Assembly: GCF_035046485.1 (NCBI RefSeq)
Contig: NC_085138.1
Coordinates: forward strand, 9,521,823-9,585,822
Reading direction: 5' to 3'
Source of the DNA: Aedes albopictus
Taxonomy: Eukaryota > Arthropoda > Insecta > Diptera > Culicidae
DNA: 64,000 nucleotides
The notes beneath the pieces are model-generated. The model made no database searches and had not been told where the DNA came from. It saw nothing but the letters and a program-made list of their open reading frames with translations. This document shows positions 1 to 11,501 of the stretch, in pieces. A program made the translations under genes and the position numbers. Numbering within the stretch: position 1 is the first letter of the stretch; the number at the start of each line of letters is the position of its first letter.

Positions 1-744
1 TAACTTTTCATTTTATTTTACTTAGGAAATTTCTTGAATTTAATTGAAGTTTTCAAAGAAGACAAATTAGAATACCAAAGACTCTACGAACATCTGATAA
101 AACATCTGATAGTATCTCAGAAAACTCTGTTATGCATCTATGGGACGATGCTTTTATTTTTTTTTAGTAGATGAAGGAACCCCTTTGGAGTTGAGCAGTT
201 TTTCCATGAAATTATTTCACCGAATTCCTCCTGTAAATTATGAATATTTTACTGATTTACTGAGTTCTTGTCTTATTTTCATCTGACAAAACGTTGATCA
301 TCAAAAACAGATAAGATTCCACAAAACCACTAGAAAACAGTTTAGGACCTGAAATTCTATGAAACCCTTCTGCGGTTCTAAATATTTAGCATGTCGTCCA
401 TAAAATAGTATTCAAAATTTTAAATTTAATCAAGAAATGCATCAAATGCATCAAACATGGGTACTTTTTAAACGTTGAAAAAGGTTGTGATAGATTGACA
501 CTTTTTGGATCTTTCTCGAAAAATCGTAAATTTTTTACATCAATGTGATTAGTTTTTAGTTTCAATATCTAAAGACTTTCTACTTCTGTTCTCAAGATTT
601 CTATAATAAGATATGTTAGAGCCTATTTGGATTAAAGGAAGAACACATTTAGCAATTTTTGTATGATATTGTAAATTTGAGTTATTTTCCTCTATATGGA
701 TGAAAATGTCAAACCACTATAACTTTAATCATCGAGAGAAAATA
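1..744. other. AT-rich DNA, nothing recognised
   Basis: AT-rich sequence with frequent stops in all frames. I see no exon signature, tandem repeat or terminal inverted repeat here. Confidence 0.5.
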
Positions 745-1075
745 TTAAATTTTGTATCGTCGTAATAAGGCCCGAACAAATCTCATTTTCTTCTTTTGTC
801 ACTTTGATCGTTGACTCGTCGAGGGGGGGGGGGACGATAAATAATAAATGTATTTGATGAAAAATTACCCAAACAATTGGGCAAAATCATCAAACTCATC
901 GGATTTGTTAAGAAATTTTCTCAACGACTCCAATTTCACTATGAAGTTTTTAAATTTCTTTAATAATTTATTTGTGTCCCCCCTCAAAATGTCGAATTTG
1001 GACAAAAAATTCCGAGGGTAGGGGGGGGGGGGGGGGTGACATAAGAGAAAATCGAAATTTGTGTCAGCCTAAGTA
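745..1075 (+). repeat. Dispersed repeat with G-runs, copy A
   Basis: Resembles 3150-3420 in the same orientation. Shared landmarks in order are a CACTTT segment, a TCGAGGGG G-run, AACTCATCGGATTTGTT, CCCCTCAAAATG and a second G-run followed by ACA. In this copy the G-runs have grown to about 11 and 17 bases (near 824 and 1021). It is a decayed interspersed element of unknown class. Confidence 0.5.
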
Positions 1076-1249
1076 TCAATATATTGTTGATAAACGTTTA
1101 AAATTTTATTCAATTCGGTGAACTGGTTCAAACATTACTTGTCTGAAAAATAGTGTTCTATGAGAACACTTCTAGCTTCGCGAAAGATTAACCAATCGAG
1201 CTCAAAATTCGACCAATGATGCACATATAATAGGTTGCCAAGCAGTTAA

Positions 1250-1740
1250 AATTTGAGAATTTTTGATGCCCTTTAGAAATTTCTCTAGGCATTCGTTTGG
1301 AGAATATATTGGAGATTTCTTTGAATTACCTATCAAAAATTTCTTCAGAAATTCTTCTGAAAAATCTTTTGGAAATATCTCCGAGAACTCGGCCAAAAAT
1401 TCTCTCACGGATCTTTCAAAAAGTCTTCTATGGATTCAGTCGGAAATTTTCCTCGGGGATTAGTTTAGAAATTTCTCCTATTGTATACATTCCACAAATA
1501 ATTCTTTCATAGCATCTTGCTTGATTTACTTCTGAAATTCCACCATTTTTTTTTTTTTCAAAATTCGTTCAGAGGTTCCTTCAGATTCATTTTCAAACCT
1601 TTTTTCTCCAGAGATTCTTTTAATAAAACTTTCAACGATGATTTCAGAAACTATTCCGTAGTTTTTCAGTAAACGTTTTTTCTAGATTTTTTTTTCCGAA
1701 ACATCCTTTGGAAATTCCTTTAAGCATTCTCTCAAACGAT
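1250..1740 (+). repeat. Decayed short-period repeat field (AAATTTCTTC type)
   Basis: Degenerate reiterations of AGAAATTTCTTC and AGAAATTCTT-like words with loose spacing and many indels. Similar fields recur at 2055-3130, 3420-3840, 35570-37100, 37870-39670, 44870-45950, 52320-53560 and 61040-61690. Short ORFs rich in Phe, Ser and Leu here come from the repeat and are not genes. Confidence 0.6.
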
Positions 1741-1749
1741 TTTCTAAAC

Positions 1750-1927
1750 GTGAAGCGGACCTGGTGTGATGGCTATAACACTTGACTATCACGCCGAGGA
1801 CCTGGGGTAGAATCCCACTCCCGAAAAACTCACAAAACGTGAGTTCTTCCTTCGGAAGGGAAGTTAAGCGTTGGTATCGAGATGAACTAGCCTAGGGCTA
1901 AAAATCTCGTTAATCAGATAAAAAAAA
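1750..1927 (+). mobile_element. tRNA-derived SINE (Feilai-like)
   Basis: About 180 bp, closely similar to the copy at 52111-52288. An A-box-like TGGTGTGATGG lies at 1762-1772 and a degraded B-box-like GGTAGAATCC near 1806. The body carries the small inverted repeat CTTCCTTCGGAAGGGAAG and ends in CTCGTTAATCAGAT plus an A-run. I did not find a clean target-site duplication. Naming it Feilai is from memory of the Aedes SINE type. Confidence 0.75.
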
Positions 1928-1935
1928 GATCTTCT

Positions 1936-2054
1936 GACGTAGCATTTTTGGCCGATTTTCTACCCCCCTCCCCTTCTCACTCGTAGCATATTTTTATATA
2001 CCTAATGCTCGTCAAACAATCCCCGACTCCTCCCTCCCCCTAAAAAGCTACGTC
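1936..2054. mobile_element. Small foldback element
   Basis: Inverted ends GACGTAGC-ATTTTT (from 1936) and AAAAA-GCTACGTC (to 2054) enclose a C/T-rich centre with two C-runs. It lies just after the SINE. Confidence 0.4.
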
Positions 2055-3130
2055 AATCTTTCTGAGATTTTTTTTGGAAATTCCTCCAGGATCTCTTCTA
2101 AAAATAATGAGATCCATTTGGGAATTTTCGGCAGGGATTTCTATAGGAACTGCCCCCACAATTTTTTCGGGGATTCTTTCAGAAAATCTCCCATTTCTTT
2201 AATTATAAATTCGACTAATCGTTTCGTAAGAAATATCTCCAGATTATCCTCCAGAGATTTTTTTTATAAATTTCCCCTTTGAAGTTTATAAGTTTCTTTA
2301 TAAATTTTACTTTGAAAAAAAAAAAACAGATTTTTATATAATTCTTTCATATACCCTTGCTAAAATCCACCCTAGGATTCATTGAAAAAAAATCACGAGT
2401 TCCTGAAATAATCTCCCAGGGATTCTTAAAGAAATTCTTTCAGTGACTCCTAAACAAAATCAGTCAGAAATTCTTTCCCAAAATGTTCTAGTGGTTTCTT
2501 TAGACTTTCGAGTGTCCTCCAGAAATTTCTCCAAGAACTCCTCAACAAAGTCTTGCACGATTAGCTTCCAAAAAATATTTCATGGACCTTTTTTAGAAAA
2601 TACTTCAAGAATATCTTTAAAAAACTTGCTAAGATTGTTCCAGAGATTCATCTACGAATTTCTTCAGATGTATTTGTCATAGAGATTCCACCAGAAAAAT
2701 TTTCAAACCATTCATCTATAACCTCACATGAACTGTATAAAAAATGATTCGCGGATACATTGAAATCAGAAACTCAGAACTCTTCAAAATTTTCTCAAAA
2801 GACTTCCAAAGAATTTTCTCCACGGATTGCTTCAGAAATTTTTTAAGAGATTTTTGAGAAAATTCTCAAGACTTTTTCACATTCCTTTTAGATATTCTTT
2901 CCAGAAATTGCTCCAGGGGTTTCTTGAAAAAGTCTTAGAAAATTCTACAGTTTCTTTCAGTGATTCTTATCAGGATTTTTATGAAAAGGCTGGAAAACAT
3001 TCTTGTAGAGATCCCTGCAGAAGATTTCATCAGAAATTCCACCGTGTATTTCTCTATGTAGTTTCTCACAAATTCCTCAGCGATTTCTTCCAAGCGTACC
3101 TCTAGAAATTTCTTTATGGATGTCTCCAGG
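2055..3130 (+). repeat. Decayed short-period repeat field
   Basis: Continues the AGAAATTCYTCCAG-like degenerate repeats. Words such as CAGAAATTTCTCC and TTTCTTCAG recur at irregular intervals. No gene is supported. Confidence 0.55.
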
Positions 3131-3149
3131 AACTCATTAAAAAAATGTT

Positions 3150-3420
3150 TATGACTTTTACTAGGCCGTTACAAATATTTATTTCACTTTTTGTCCCACC
3201 ACTCTTTGACTGGTCGAGGGGTGGGATAATAATAATCAAGCATTTTATCTGAAAAACATTAAAAACTCATCGGATTTGTTCAAGAATTTTTAGCTAGACC
3301 CGATATTTTGGAAATATTTTTTGCCTGCCCCCTCAAAATGCAAAATCCTGCCAAAATGTTTGAAGGGAAGGGGGGAGACAAAAAGTCCACATGAAATTTG
3401 TTTTCGACTTAGGGGTTTTC
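3150..3420 (+). repeat. Dispersed repeat with G-runs, copy B
   Basis: Second copy of the element at 745-1075, with shorter G-runs (GAGGGGTGGG near 3219, GGGAAGGGGGGAGACA near 3366) and the shared AACTCATCGGATTTGTT segment near 3265. Confidence 0.5.
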
Positions 3421-3840
3421 CCCAGTTTTTTTTTCAAAAAATATCTCAAGTGGTTTTGTTAGGTATTTCACCAGGGGTTTCTAGGAATATCCAGGTGTTT
3501 CTTCAGGCATTCCTTCTGCAATTTCTTCAGAAAATCCACCTTGGATTCTTTCTTTTTTTCAGAAATTTCATCTGGAATACATTTAGAATTTTCTTCAAAT
3601 TTTTTTAAAATTCCTTCTGAAATTTCGCCAGTGATACTTTCGGAAATATCTTAAGAGACTACTTCAATACTCCTAGAATTACTACAGATATTTCAGCAGG
3701 GATTTATTCAAAAGTTGTCCCACGGATTCATTCAGAAGTTGTTCCTATAGATCCTTTAAGAATTGCTCAAGTGGTCTCTTCAGAGATTTCTCCAGGAGTT
3801 CATCCATCGGAACGTACCAGTGAAGGGTCACTGAAAACGG
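3420..3840 (+). repeat. Decayed short-period repeat field
   Basis: Further degenerate TTTCTTCAG and ATTCCTTCTG words ending near the SINE at 4008. No coding signal. Confidence 0.5.
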
Positions 3841-4007
3841 AGAACATTGATTAACTAGCTCTGATTTTATCATGACAGCCTGGATATATTTTATCACACA
3901 TCTTGTCTGTAATCTGCCGAAGAATTACAATGACCTGTTAAGGAATTTGTTAGTTGAATTTGAGACTTGAATAAAGTTCCAATATCGAGTTTCTGCACAA
4001 TTCTACG

Positions 4008-4275
4008 AAGGTTCTTTTGCTTCTTTATGACTCTACGTTCCCACTGGGACTTGGCCTGCCTTGCTTCAACTTAGTGTTCTTTGAGCACTTCCACAGTTAT
4101 TAATTGAAGGGCTTTCTTTGCAGCCATTGCATGAATTTGTATATTGTGAGGCAAGCACAATGATACACTATGCGCAAGGAGTCGAGAAATTTCCCCGACC
4201 GGAACGAGAATCGAACCCGCCATCTCCGGTTTGGCGATCCGTAGCTTTAACCATTAGGCTTACTGGAGACCCAGA
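4008..4275 (-). mobile_element. tRNA-derived SINE, minus strand
   Basis: Read on the minus strand from about 4273. An A-box-like AAGCCTAATGG (4251-4261) and a B-box GGGTTCGATTC (4208-4218) are spaced as in a tRNA, but acceptor pairing is poor. About 190 bp of body follows, with GAGGCAAGC-like and GGACTTGGCC-like segments, ending in AAGAAGCAAAAG. This layout is familiar from mosquito genomes as an abundant SINE; the family name is not certain. It is not a functional tRNA gene. Confidence 0.7.
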
Positions 4276-4439
4276 GACGAAGATTGTGTAAAAGTTAAGA
4301 GAAGAGACATCGTAAAAGCTATAATCCCGCCTCCAAATGTTGCGAGTCAATGAAACTCCTAGCCCACATTCGCTGACAAGACCCCATCAGCTCACAACGG
4401 TGACGTGAGCAAACTCGGAATCGATGGATTCATGCTACT

Positions 4440-5110
4440 ATGCCATACGGCAAGCTTTCTGATTCGGAGGAATCCGATGGGTAAACACATAGACTAGATT
4501 AGGTTTCACTTTCTACGCGGTATTGTCGCATCTGATAGACGGTCGACGATGGTGATGATTTTTTCCGGTCATCGCATGTCGTTAGGACGGAACCAATTTT
4601 GCCGAAGAGTCGCGATCGTAAGCGACAAAAAAAAACCCAATCGAATTGAGCAATTACCAGCCTACCATCGCATAGTCTTCGTCGGTCACGGGGTGGATCC
4701 GGAGAGTTGAGAGTTTGTTTTTCGCTGATTTTGCTTTTGCGGTGATTCGTTCGTTCGCAAGTAGACAGTAAGCACGCAGCATCATCATCGCCCGACCGGC
4801 CGGGCCGGATGATTCAGCCTCCGATTATTAAAGACGGAGGTTATACATGCGAGAGTTGAAGATGCATGCGCGATTATGGTAATATGAAAGTGAAATTCTT
4901 CGGGTTATACCGGTTGACGCGACGCGACTTGGCTGACTGGTAACCGGAGCTATGATTGAGATCATTTGGATTTAACTGCGGTTGCGAAACTCTTATGGAA
5001 CAATGCAGAAGCTCAGGTGGATGAGTTCATCGAACTAGATTTGAATTTTTAAATGAAATGTGGTCTTATTGTTTTGAAGTGAATGTTCAAATTAGAAGAG
5101 CATTGTTGAT
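4440..5110. other. Non-repetitive DNA, higher GC in part
   Basis: Apparently single-copy sequence with GC-richer stretches around 4540-4830. No ORF or splice-bounded exon is supported. It could be intronic or regulatory. Confidence 0.4.
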
Positions 5111-5154
5111 TTAGTAGATCTTTTTGTGGTACTCGTTCACCATTTCACAAACGA

Positions 5155-5480
5155 TAATAAAAGAAAATACGAACCTAGGAAGATGAAAAAAATGATAGGA
5201 GTGATGGATCATTATTTCAATATAAGATAAAAAGATAGAATATGGGATGACAGGGAGAGGGAGATTGTAAAAAGATGTGACTATACAAAAATGAATAAAA
5301 ATATAGGAAGAAAGGAAGATGGAAATATTGAATGATAGAAAGATAAGTGAAAAAATGGAAAGATAGAGAGAAAGAAAGGAAGATAGTAATATAAGAAGAT
5401 ACAAAAAAGAAACAAAGATCAGAAGACACAACACATCATTAGGCGATAGGACGGTTTGAAGCCAATACGATCAGAAAACA
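5155..5480 (+). repeat. Purine-rich GATA/GAAA tract
   Basis: The plus strand is dominated by AAGATAG, GAAAGA and GGAAGAT words with hardly any C. The minus-strand Phe/Leu/Ser-rich ORFs here are artefacts of this strand bias. Confidence 0.6.
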
Positions 5481-5502
5481 CGATGATAATAAAAAAAATA
5501 GA

Positions 5503-5727
5503 TAGGGTAGCGAACCACTTGGGCAGTGGCCGGTATTTTGGGCACTCTTCGCTTCAACTCAGTCAATTCCAAACCAATTGACTTGAAATTTTGTACACTG
5601 CTAGATACAAGATACTATACGTATCTCATCGCGTTCCAAAATTGTGTCAATTGGTTCAGAATTGGCTGAGTTATAGCAGAAAAGTGCCCAAAATAGGACC
5701 CCTGCTGAGATGGTTCCACTTCCCTAT
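5503..5727. mobile_element. MITE-like foldback, TTTTGGGCACT family, copy 1
   Basis: About 225 bp with inverted ends TAGGGTAGCGAACCACTTGG and the complement of CCACTTCCCTATA. Inner arms pair TTTTGGGCACT with AGTGCCCAAAATAGG and CAATTGACTTGAAATTTTG with its diverged complement. The same structure recurs at 37127, 47575, 57350 (partial) and 63419. No transposase is present, so it is a non-autonomous element. Confidence 0.75.
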
Positions 5728-5782
5728 ATAATATTAGAAAGGAAAACAGGTAAATGAATAACAAGCAGAAATATACAAAGAA

Positions 5783-5921
5783 TCCCAAGCAACACACATG
5801 CCACAAAGAAGTGTCGACAGCGCAGGTTTTTGGTTGTACAGGAGCTACATTCATGTAATTCTAACTCAAAGGTAAAATAACTTAAAAATTACTCGTATCC
5901 AACCATGTGTGCTGCTTGGGA
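5783..5921. mobile_element. Short MITE, TCCCAAGC ends, copy 1
   Basis: A 139-bp element with terminal inverted repeats TCCCAAGCAACACACATG and CATGTGTGCTGCTTGGGA. A related copy lies at 61436-61531. Confidence 0.7.
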
Positions 5922-5924
5922 TGT

Positions 5925-6040
5925 AGGATAGGATGAAAGGAAGACGGAAAGACAGAAATATAAAAAATATGGGAAGATAGAAAGGTAAGAAGATAAATAA
6001 GAAGATAGAGGAACAGAAAGATAGCAAGGAAGATCAACGT
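5925..6040 (+). repeat. Purine-rich GAAAGATAG tract
   Basis: Short continuation of the purine-strand bias, made of AGATAGAAAGGTAAG-like words. It resembles 5155-5480. Confidence 0.5.
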
Positions 6041-6150
6041 TACGTTAAGCACTGAGCTTTAAAGTTTCAGGATCCCCCTTCTTTGAATGAAGACTTTTAC
6101 GATGTTTGAGTTCATTTAAGCATCTGAATCTTAGAACATAACTGTATTGT

Positions 6151-6789
6151 AAAGGGCGGTACGGTCAAAATTTAGTCAAACAATTTTTTTCATAACTTTG
6201 GACTGCGTACACCAAAATAGCTGATTTTTGGACCAGTAATGGTGCATTATATGTAGCTAATGCCAAAAATTTTCATCAAAATCGGTTTAGTTTTTGCGGA
6301 GATATTGCTGAATCCTGAGATATGCAATTTTTAAATTTTGTACAAAGAGGCTTCAAAAATAAGAACACATTTTTACTGTTTCATTTATAGAGCCAGAAAT
6401 ACTGAACCGAATTCAATGATTATTTTTCTGTATATGTCCAAATGTTGTGTAAAAATTTCATTCAATTTGATTTTGCCGTTTCAAAGTTATATTTGTTTAA
6501 GTGGCACTCTGTCAGTTTTTTTCATATGCAAACTGCCACAACTTTGGAAGTATTCATACATAATGGCTCAAAATTTTACTTAGATCATATTTGTATAATA
6601 GTATGTACTATGGAGCGCCTTTGTACAAAATTCATATATCAACCAATACTTAATGGATTTTGATGAAAATTTTATGGCATAAGTTACACATAATGTACCA
6701 TTACTGGTTCAAAAATCAGCTGTTTTAGTGTACGCAGTCTGACGTTATGAAAAAAATTGTATGACCAAATTTCGACCATACCACCCTTT
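6151..6789. mobile_element. Foldback element, GGTCAAAATTT family, copy 1
   Basis: About 640 bp. The left end AAAGGGCGGTACGGTCAAAA pairs with the right end GACCATACCACCCTTT. Arms of roughly 150 bp include CAGCTGATTTTTGGACC on the left and its complement on the right, with an AT-rich centre. A second, larger copy is at 9217-10433. Confidence 0.8.
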
Positions 6790-7977
6790 GAGCTGTCTCT
6801 ATCATGATCACAGTCTTTGACACCTTTTCGTTGATATTCGGCTGTCTTTGTCTCCGACATTCGCAAACACAAGCAATCAAATTAAGCAGTAATTACTGTA
6901 CGAAACAAATATGTCAAACGAATGCAATGTACTACGACAGCATTTTGCCCATATGTGTGTCGTATTCAACAAGCAAGAATTAACTAATTTTAACATTCAT
7001 AGTCGCAATTGGCTGAAATCTGTGCGAAAAGCTAGAATTAGACAAATAAATATCATCGCGTCAGACGACAATGATTTGATCCTTTTTATGATTATTGATC
7101 TCCGTTCTTTCACTCGTGTGAAAAAAATAACGGTAGCGCACGAGTGTAACAAAGCAAGCTGACACCCGACCGCGGCAACGAAACGAAAATAGTGAAAAGT
7201 ATCGAATGTTTACAAGACTGCTCCCAGCTCCAATACCATGTATTTACCCATCCAGGCCCAGGTAAGACTGGTAGAAACTTCGGCATTTTCCAAGAAACCT
7301 TTGATTTTCAGATCTCCAGATCTATGTATAAGCGTAATTGATCATCTGTCGGAAAATTATAAACACTGCATTTGTAATAGACAGACTCACAGAAAACTGT
7401 AATGAGCATTGAAGCCAATCGGTCTTCCGTTTCCTCCAGAAACTCCTTAATGTCAAGGACTTCAGATTGTTACCGAATTACAAAATTAAATAATTATGAC
7501 ACACCCGCCAGACTGTTAATTTTCAATAACATTAGGTACTTTCATTTATAATTAACCCCAAGACATTGTGAGACTATGCACGTAGTACCCAGAGGCAGCA
7601 TTAGCATAGGGAAACTTTTTTTTTAGTTATTCTGCCTCACCCGTGTAAAACTAACTACACTTTGTGCCCGTATCAATCGGGCGAAATTTCCATGAGCAAC
7701 ACAACATCCGGAGGGGCGGTAAAAAGTAAAAAGGAGAGGAGATTGAGAAAAGGAAGGATGGAAGTTGAGATCGGGATCACGGAGCAAGTCTGACGTATCC
7801 AACTCAACAATTCGCGAGTGGAAAAGTTGAACAGATCTCGAGTGGGAGTTCTACGGGCCACGGAAAGCCCGCTACGCTTTGCGGGGCCGAAAATCTTTTT
7901 TGTACTTAATATTGTTGTAGTGTTTATCTTGGTAACGTCTTCTTCGTTCCTCTTTGAGCAGCTGTAAGCATGCGGAC
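6790..7977. other. Unassigned DNA
   Basis: Mostly non-repetitive. The longest open frames are under 120 codons and have no recognised domain or splice context. I see no tandem repeat or clear inverted repeat. Confidence 0.4.
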
Positions 7978-8731
7978 TAGGGTGGCCCACACTTATTTGA
8001 AAAACAAAGTTTTTGAAAAATACCAAGTCTTACCTCCTAAATCAGTTGTTTTGGACTCGCAGAAGCTACGTTCAAAATTTGAGCAAAATCGGTTGAGCCT
8101 AAGGGGGCGCTCAAAACGCTTGAAGTTTATATGGGAAAACTTGGCCAAATGTATGCAGAAATTTTAAGTTTTCGAATTTTGCCGCTAGGTGGCGCTGTAA
8201 GCGTTCAATAATCAAACCCTTTGGTATTATTGTAGGTGACTATATGCCAGAGAACTTTGTCGAAGACCGCGAAGTGATCCGACGGCTGTGAAAAAAGTTA
8301 TACCCTAGGCAAAGTGAGGCAAAGTATTGAGATTTCATTATTGATATTATTCCTTTGCATGTATCGGAAAAATAGCAATAAAGTTTATCCTCACTTTTCC
8401 TAGGGTATAACTTTTTTCACAGACGTTGGATCACTTTGCGATCTTCGACAAAGTTGTTTGGCATATAGTCACCTACAATAATACCAAAGGGTTTGATTAT
8501 TGAACGCTTACAGCGCCACCTAGCGGCAAAATTCGAAAACTTAAAATTTCTGCATACATTTGGCCAAGTTTTCCCATACAAACTTCAAGCGTTTTGAGCG
8601 CCCCCTTAGGCTCAACCGATTTCGCTCAAATTTTGAACGTAGCTTCTGGGAGTCCAAAACAACTGATTGAGGAGGTAAGACTTGGCATTTTTCGAAATTT
8701 TTGTTTTTCATATAAGTGTGGGCCACCTTAA
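7978..8731. mobile_element. Foldback element, TAGGGTGGCCCAC ends
   Basis: About 750 bp and nearly all palindrome. Left arm 7978-8320 pairs with right arm 8380-8731. Ends are TAGGGTGGCCCACACTTAT and ATAAGTGTGGGCCACCTTA. Internal paired landmarks are GGCGCTGTAAGCGTTCAATA and CCCTAGG. Near-identical 61-65-codon ORFs on opposite strands are mirror images of the arms, not genes. The end motif resembles TTAGGGTGGTCCATATT inside the 24626-26111 element. Confidence 0.85.
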
Positions 8732-9216
8732 TACGGACCTTGGGAGATTATTCGTAATGCATTACGAAAGGTGAATTAGTTTAGGACGTTTGTAGATCTT
8801 GGAACTACCAGTGACGTCCACACTTCTGGGCAATGGACGTTCAAACGACTGCCCAGACGTGTGGCATCCATTGCCAATACAAGGTTTATACATAATGTAT
8901 TGATTGTTCAACTCTATGAGCAAGCAAATTTTTTGAAGAACTACTCAAATTAAAGCTCTCTGATCAGCACATAACTGGTAATCTATCTGTAGTATTCTTA
9001 TAATGAGTAATTCTCGCTGAGACCGGCCCACTATTCACACCTTGTCTTCAAAAACGTTTATAGTGGCGATTTTCTGAAAGTCCTGCCCAAAAAAGTAAGC
9101 AAAATGCATTTGGTTACTCAAATTGATGGACCCCCCGTTAGTTAGAGTCACAACAGTTCTTGCAGACCCTCGATTTCGGTCAAATGGTGGCTCATTTTAA
9201 TCGTTATAATCGTTAT

Positions 9217-10433
9217 AAAGGGTGATAGGGTCAAAATTTGGTCACACAATTTGTTTCATAACTTGAGACTGTGTATACCAAAACAGCTGATTTTTGGACC
9301 AGTAATGGTACATTAATGTAGCTTATACCATAAAATTTTCAACAAAATCGGCTTAGTATTTGCGGAGATATTGTGAATCCTGAAAACTGCAATTTTAAAA
9401 TTTTGTACAAAGAGGATTAAAAAATTAGAACACATTTTTACTGTTTTATTTATAGAGCCAGAAATGCTGAACCAATTTCAATGAAAATTTTTTTGTATGT
9501 AAAGTATACATATCAAAATGTTGTGTAAAATTTCATTCAATTTGATCCAGCCGTTACAAAGTTATATTTGTTTAGGTGGTCAAATTTTGTCACATTTTGT
9601 CAAGTCAAGTCAAATTTTGGTCACACAATTTTTTTCATAACTTTAGACTGCGTACACCAAAACAGCTGATTTTTGGATCAGTAATGGTACATTATATGTA
9701 GCTTGTACCATAAAATTTTCATCAAAATCGGTCTAGTATTTGCGGAGATCTTGTTGAACCCTGAGATCTGCAATTTAAAAATTTTGTGCAAAGAGGATTC
9801 ACAAATAAGAACACATTTTTACTGTTTTATTTATAGAGCCAGAGATACTTAACCGATTTCAATGAATTTTTTTTTGTATGCGAAGTATGCATATCAAAAT
9901 GTTGTGTAAAAATTTCATTCAATTTGATCCAGCCGTTACAAAGTTATATTTGCTTAAGTGGCACCCGATCAGTTTTTTTTCATATTCAAAAGAAACGAAC
10001 CAGCCAAGGGCTGAAAGTCTCTTTAATAAAGACAAATCAATCAATCAATTCATATTCAAACTGCTACAACTTTGAAAATATTCATACAAAATGGCTCAAA
10101 ATTTTACTAAGAACATATTTTCATAATAGTATTATACTGTAAAATTTTGATAAAAATCGGAGCAGTATTGGTAGTTCTATAATCAAAACTGTGCTTTACT
10201 GACCTTAAATTTCCGAAAATTTACTATGGAGCGCCTTTGTACAAAATTTTAAAAAGGTAGGTCGATGGTTTTATCTATATATCAACCAATACTTAATCGA
10301 TTTTGATGTAAATTTTACGGTATAAACTACATATAATGTAGCATTACTGGTCCAAAAATCAGCTGTTTTGGAGTACGCAGTCTAAAGTTATGAAAAAAAT
10401 TGTCTGACCAAATTTTGACCGTATCACCCTTTA
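9217..10433. mobile_element. Foldback element, GGTCAAAATTT family, copy 2 (nested)
   Basis: Ends AAAGGGTGATAGGGTCAAAA and TTTTGACCGTATCACCCTTT are inverted copies. An internal direct duplication of the left arm begins near 9605, so the left half reads twice (about 9217-9600 and 9605-9980). Related to 6151-6789. A 58-bp retroposed fragment sits inside it at 9991-10048. Confidence 0.8.
9991..10048 (+). mobile_element. 58-bp retroposed 3' tail with target-site duplication
   Basis: The insert contains GCCAAGGGCTGAAAGTCTCT, AATAAAG and an (AATC)n tail. It is flanked by the perfect 12-bp repeat TTCATATTCAAA at 9979-9990 and 10049-10060. The same short tail with its own target duplication is at 53225-53275. 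It is a strongly 5'-truncated LINE or SINE insertion. Confidence 0.8.
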
Positions 10434-10729
10434 ACTCAGCACTCTTAAGAGTGCCGAAAAGTAGTAATTTTCGGCACTTTTGTTTTAGTGAAGAAAAGTA
10501 GGCCTTTTTGTCATTGAAATCGCGAGTGAAAAGTAGAGGAAAATGCAACGCAATTACAAAAAAAGTTTTGGTATAAAAATCCAAGATGGCGGCCAAAATC
10601 AATATGGCCGACCCAACTTTTTATAATTGTAAAAAGTTGCTCTATTCTATCTGGAGAAACTTTGGAGTCATAACGGTTAAAATGAGCCACCATTTGACCA
10701 AAATTGAGGGATCTGCTAGAATTGTTGTG

Positions 10730-11501
10730 CACGCAGAGAAATAAATTGTAAACACAATTAAAATCTAGTTCAAATCAACCGATTTTTCAGTTTACTATAG
10801 CGACAAACGAATTCCAAGTTTAAACTGAACTGTTCCATTGTTTGATTATACAAATATTTTTATTTGTCAAAATTTTTGGCAGTTTGTTAGAACAAACAGA
10901 GATTTGGTAGATTAAAATAACGGTTTGTTTCAAACGACTGCACTTTTGCTATTACCAAAGCCGGATTGTGATTGTGTTGGTGACGGCAGCTCTTCTGCGG
11001 CAATCGGAAATCTATATTTAGACGCTTGGCAAGCGGATGGAAAGGAGATCGAATAAAAAGAGACAAAAAGGCGAAACCGACCAACTTTTTGCGAATGCTA
11101 TCTTTAGTAGCTGCGCGTTATCCATCACGGCCAAAACTGCACTTGGAAGTTGCAGTGATGGATTTGCTACACCTTCCTCGTTGTGGCGAAGTTGGGGTAA
11201 ATTTTTCAAAGATGTGTGAGTACTTCCAAGCCATGTGCACGCAGAAAAATGACGCTTGTTTGAAACAATAAAACGCTTGGTTGATTTTCAAACCGAGAAT
11301 TTACTTTTACCCCCTTTTGTGGTTCCCATTTTGTAGAAACAAATGAAGTTTCTAACGTTGTATGAAATAATGGTGATTGGTTGTTTTAATCGATAAACTC
11401 TAAGTAAGAATAGAAAAATATAACTTTGGTATAAGTAAATTCTCGGTTTGAAAATCAACCAAGCGTTTTATTGTTTCAAACAAGCGTTATTTTTCTGCGT
11501 G
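10730..11501. mobile_element. CACGCAG-ended insertion in the outer foldback arm
   Basis: The insert interrupts the right arm of the outer foldback element. It begins CACGCAGAGAAATAA and ends in the complement of CACGCAGAAAAATAA, giving terminal inverted repeats of roughly 13-15 bp. Its right third is a separate palindromic MITE with the same ends (11238-11501), so the unit is either composite or two adjacent insertions. Confidence 0.6.
11238..11501. mobile_element. Palindromic MITE, CACGCAGAAAAAT ends
   Basis: A 264-bp element. The left arm starts CACGCAGAAAAATGACGCTT and the right arm ends with its near-exact complement. Arms of about 70 bp include CCAAGCG-type and CTCGGTTTGAAAATC segments, around a centre near 11370. 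Confidence 0.8.

Noticed and set aside
4190..4275. Functional tRNA gene on the minus strand
   Set aside because: A- and B-boxes are present but the acceptor stem does not close and a SINE body follows.
5111..5434. Membrane-protein-like ORF
   Set aside because: The hydrophobic composition comes from a purine-rich tract on the opposite strand.
7970..8726. Two near-identical small proteins on opposite strands
   Set aside because: They are mirror images from the arms of a foldback element.
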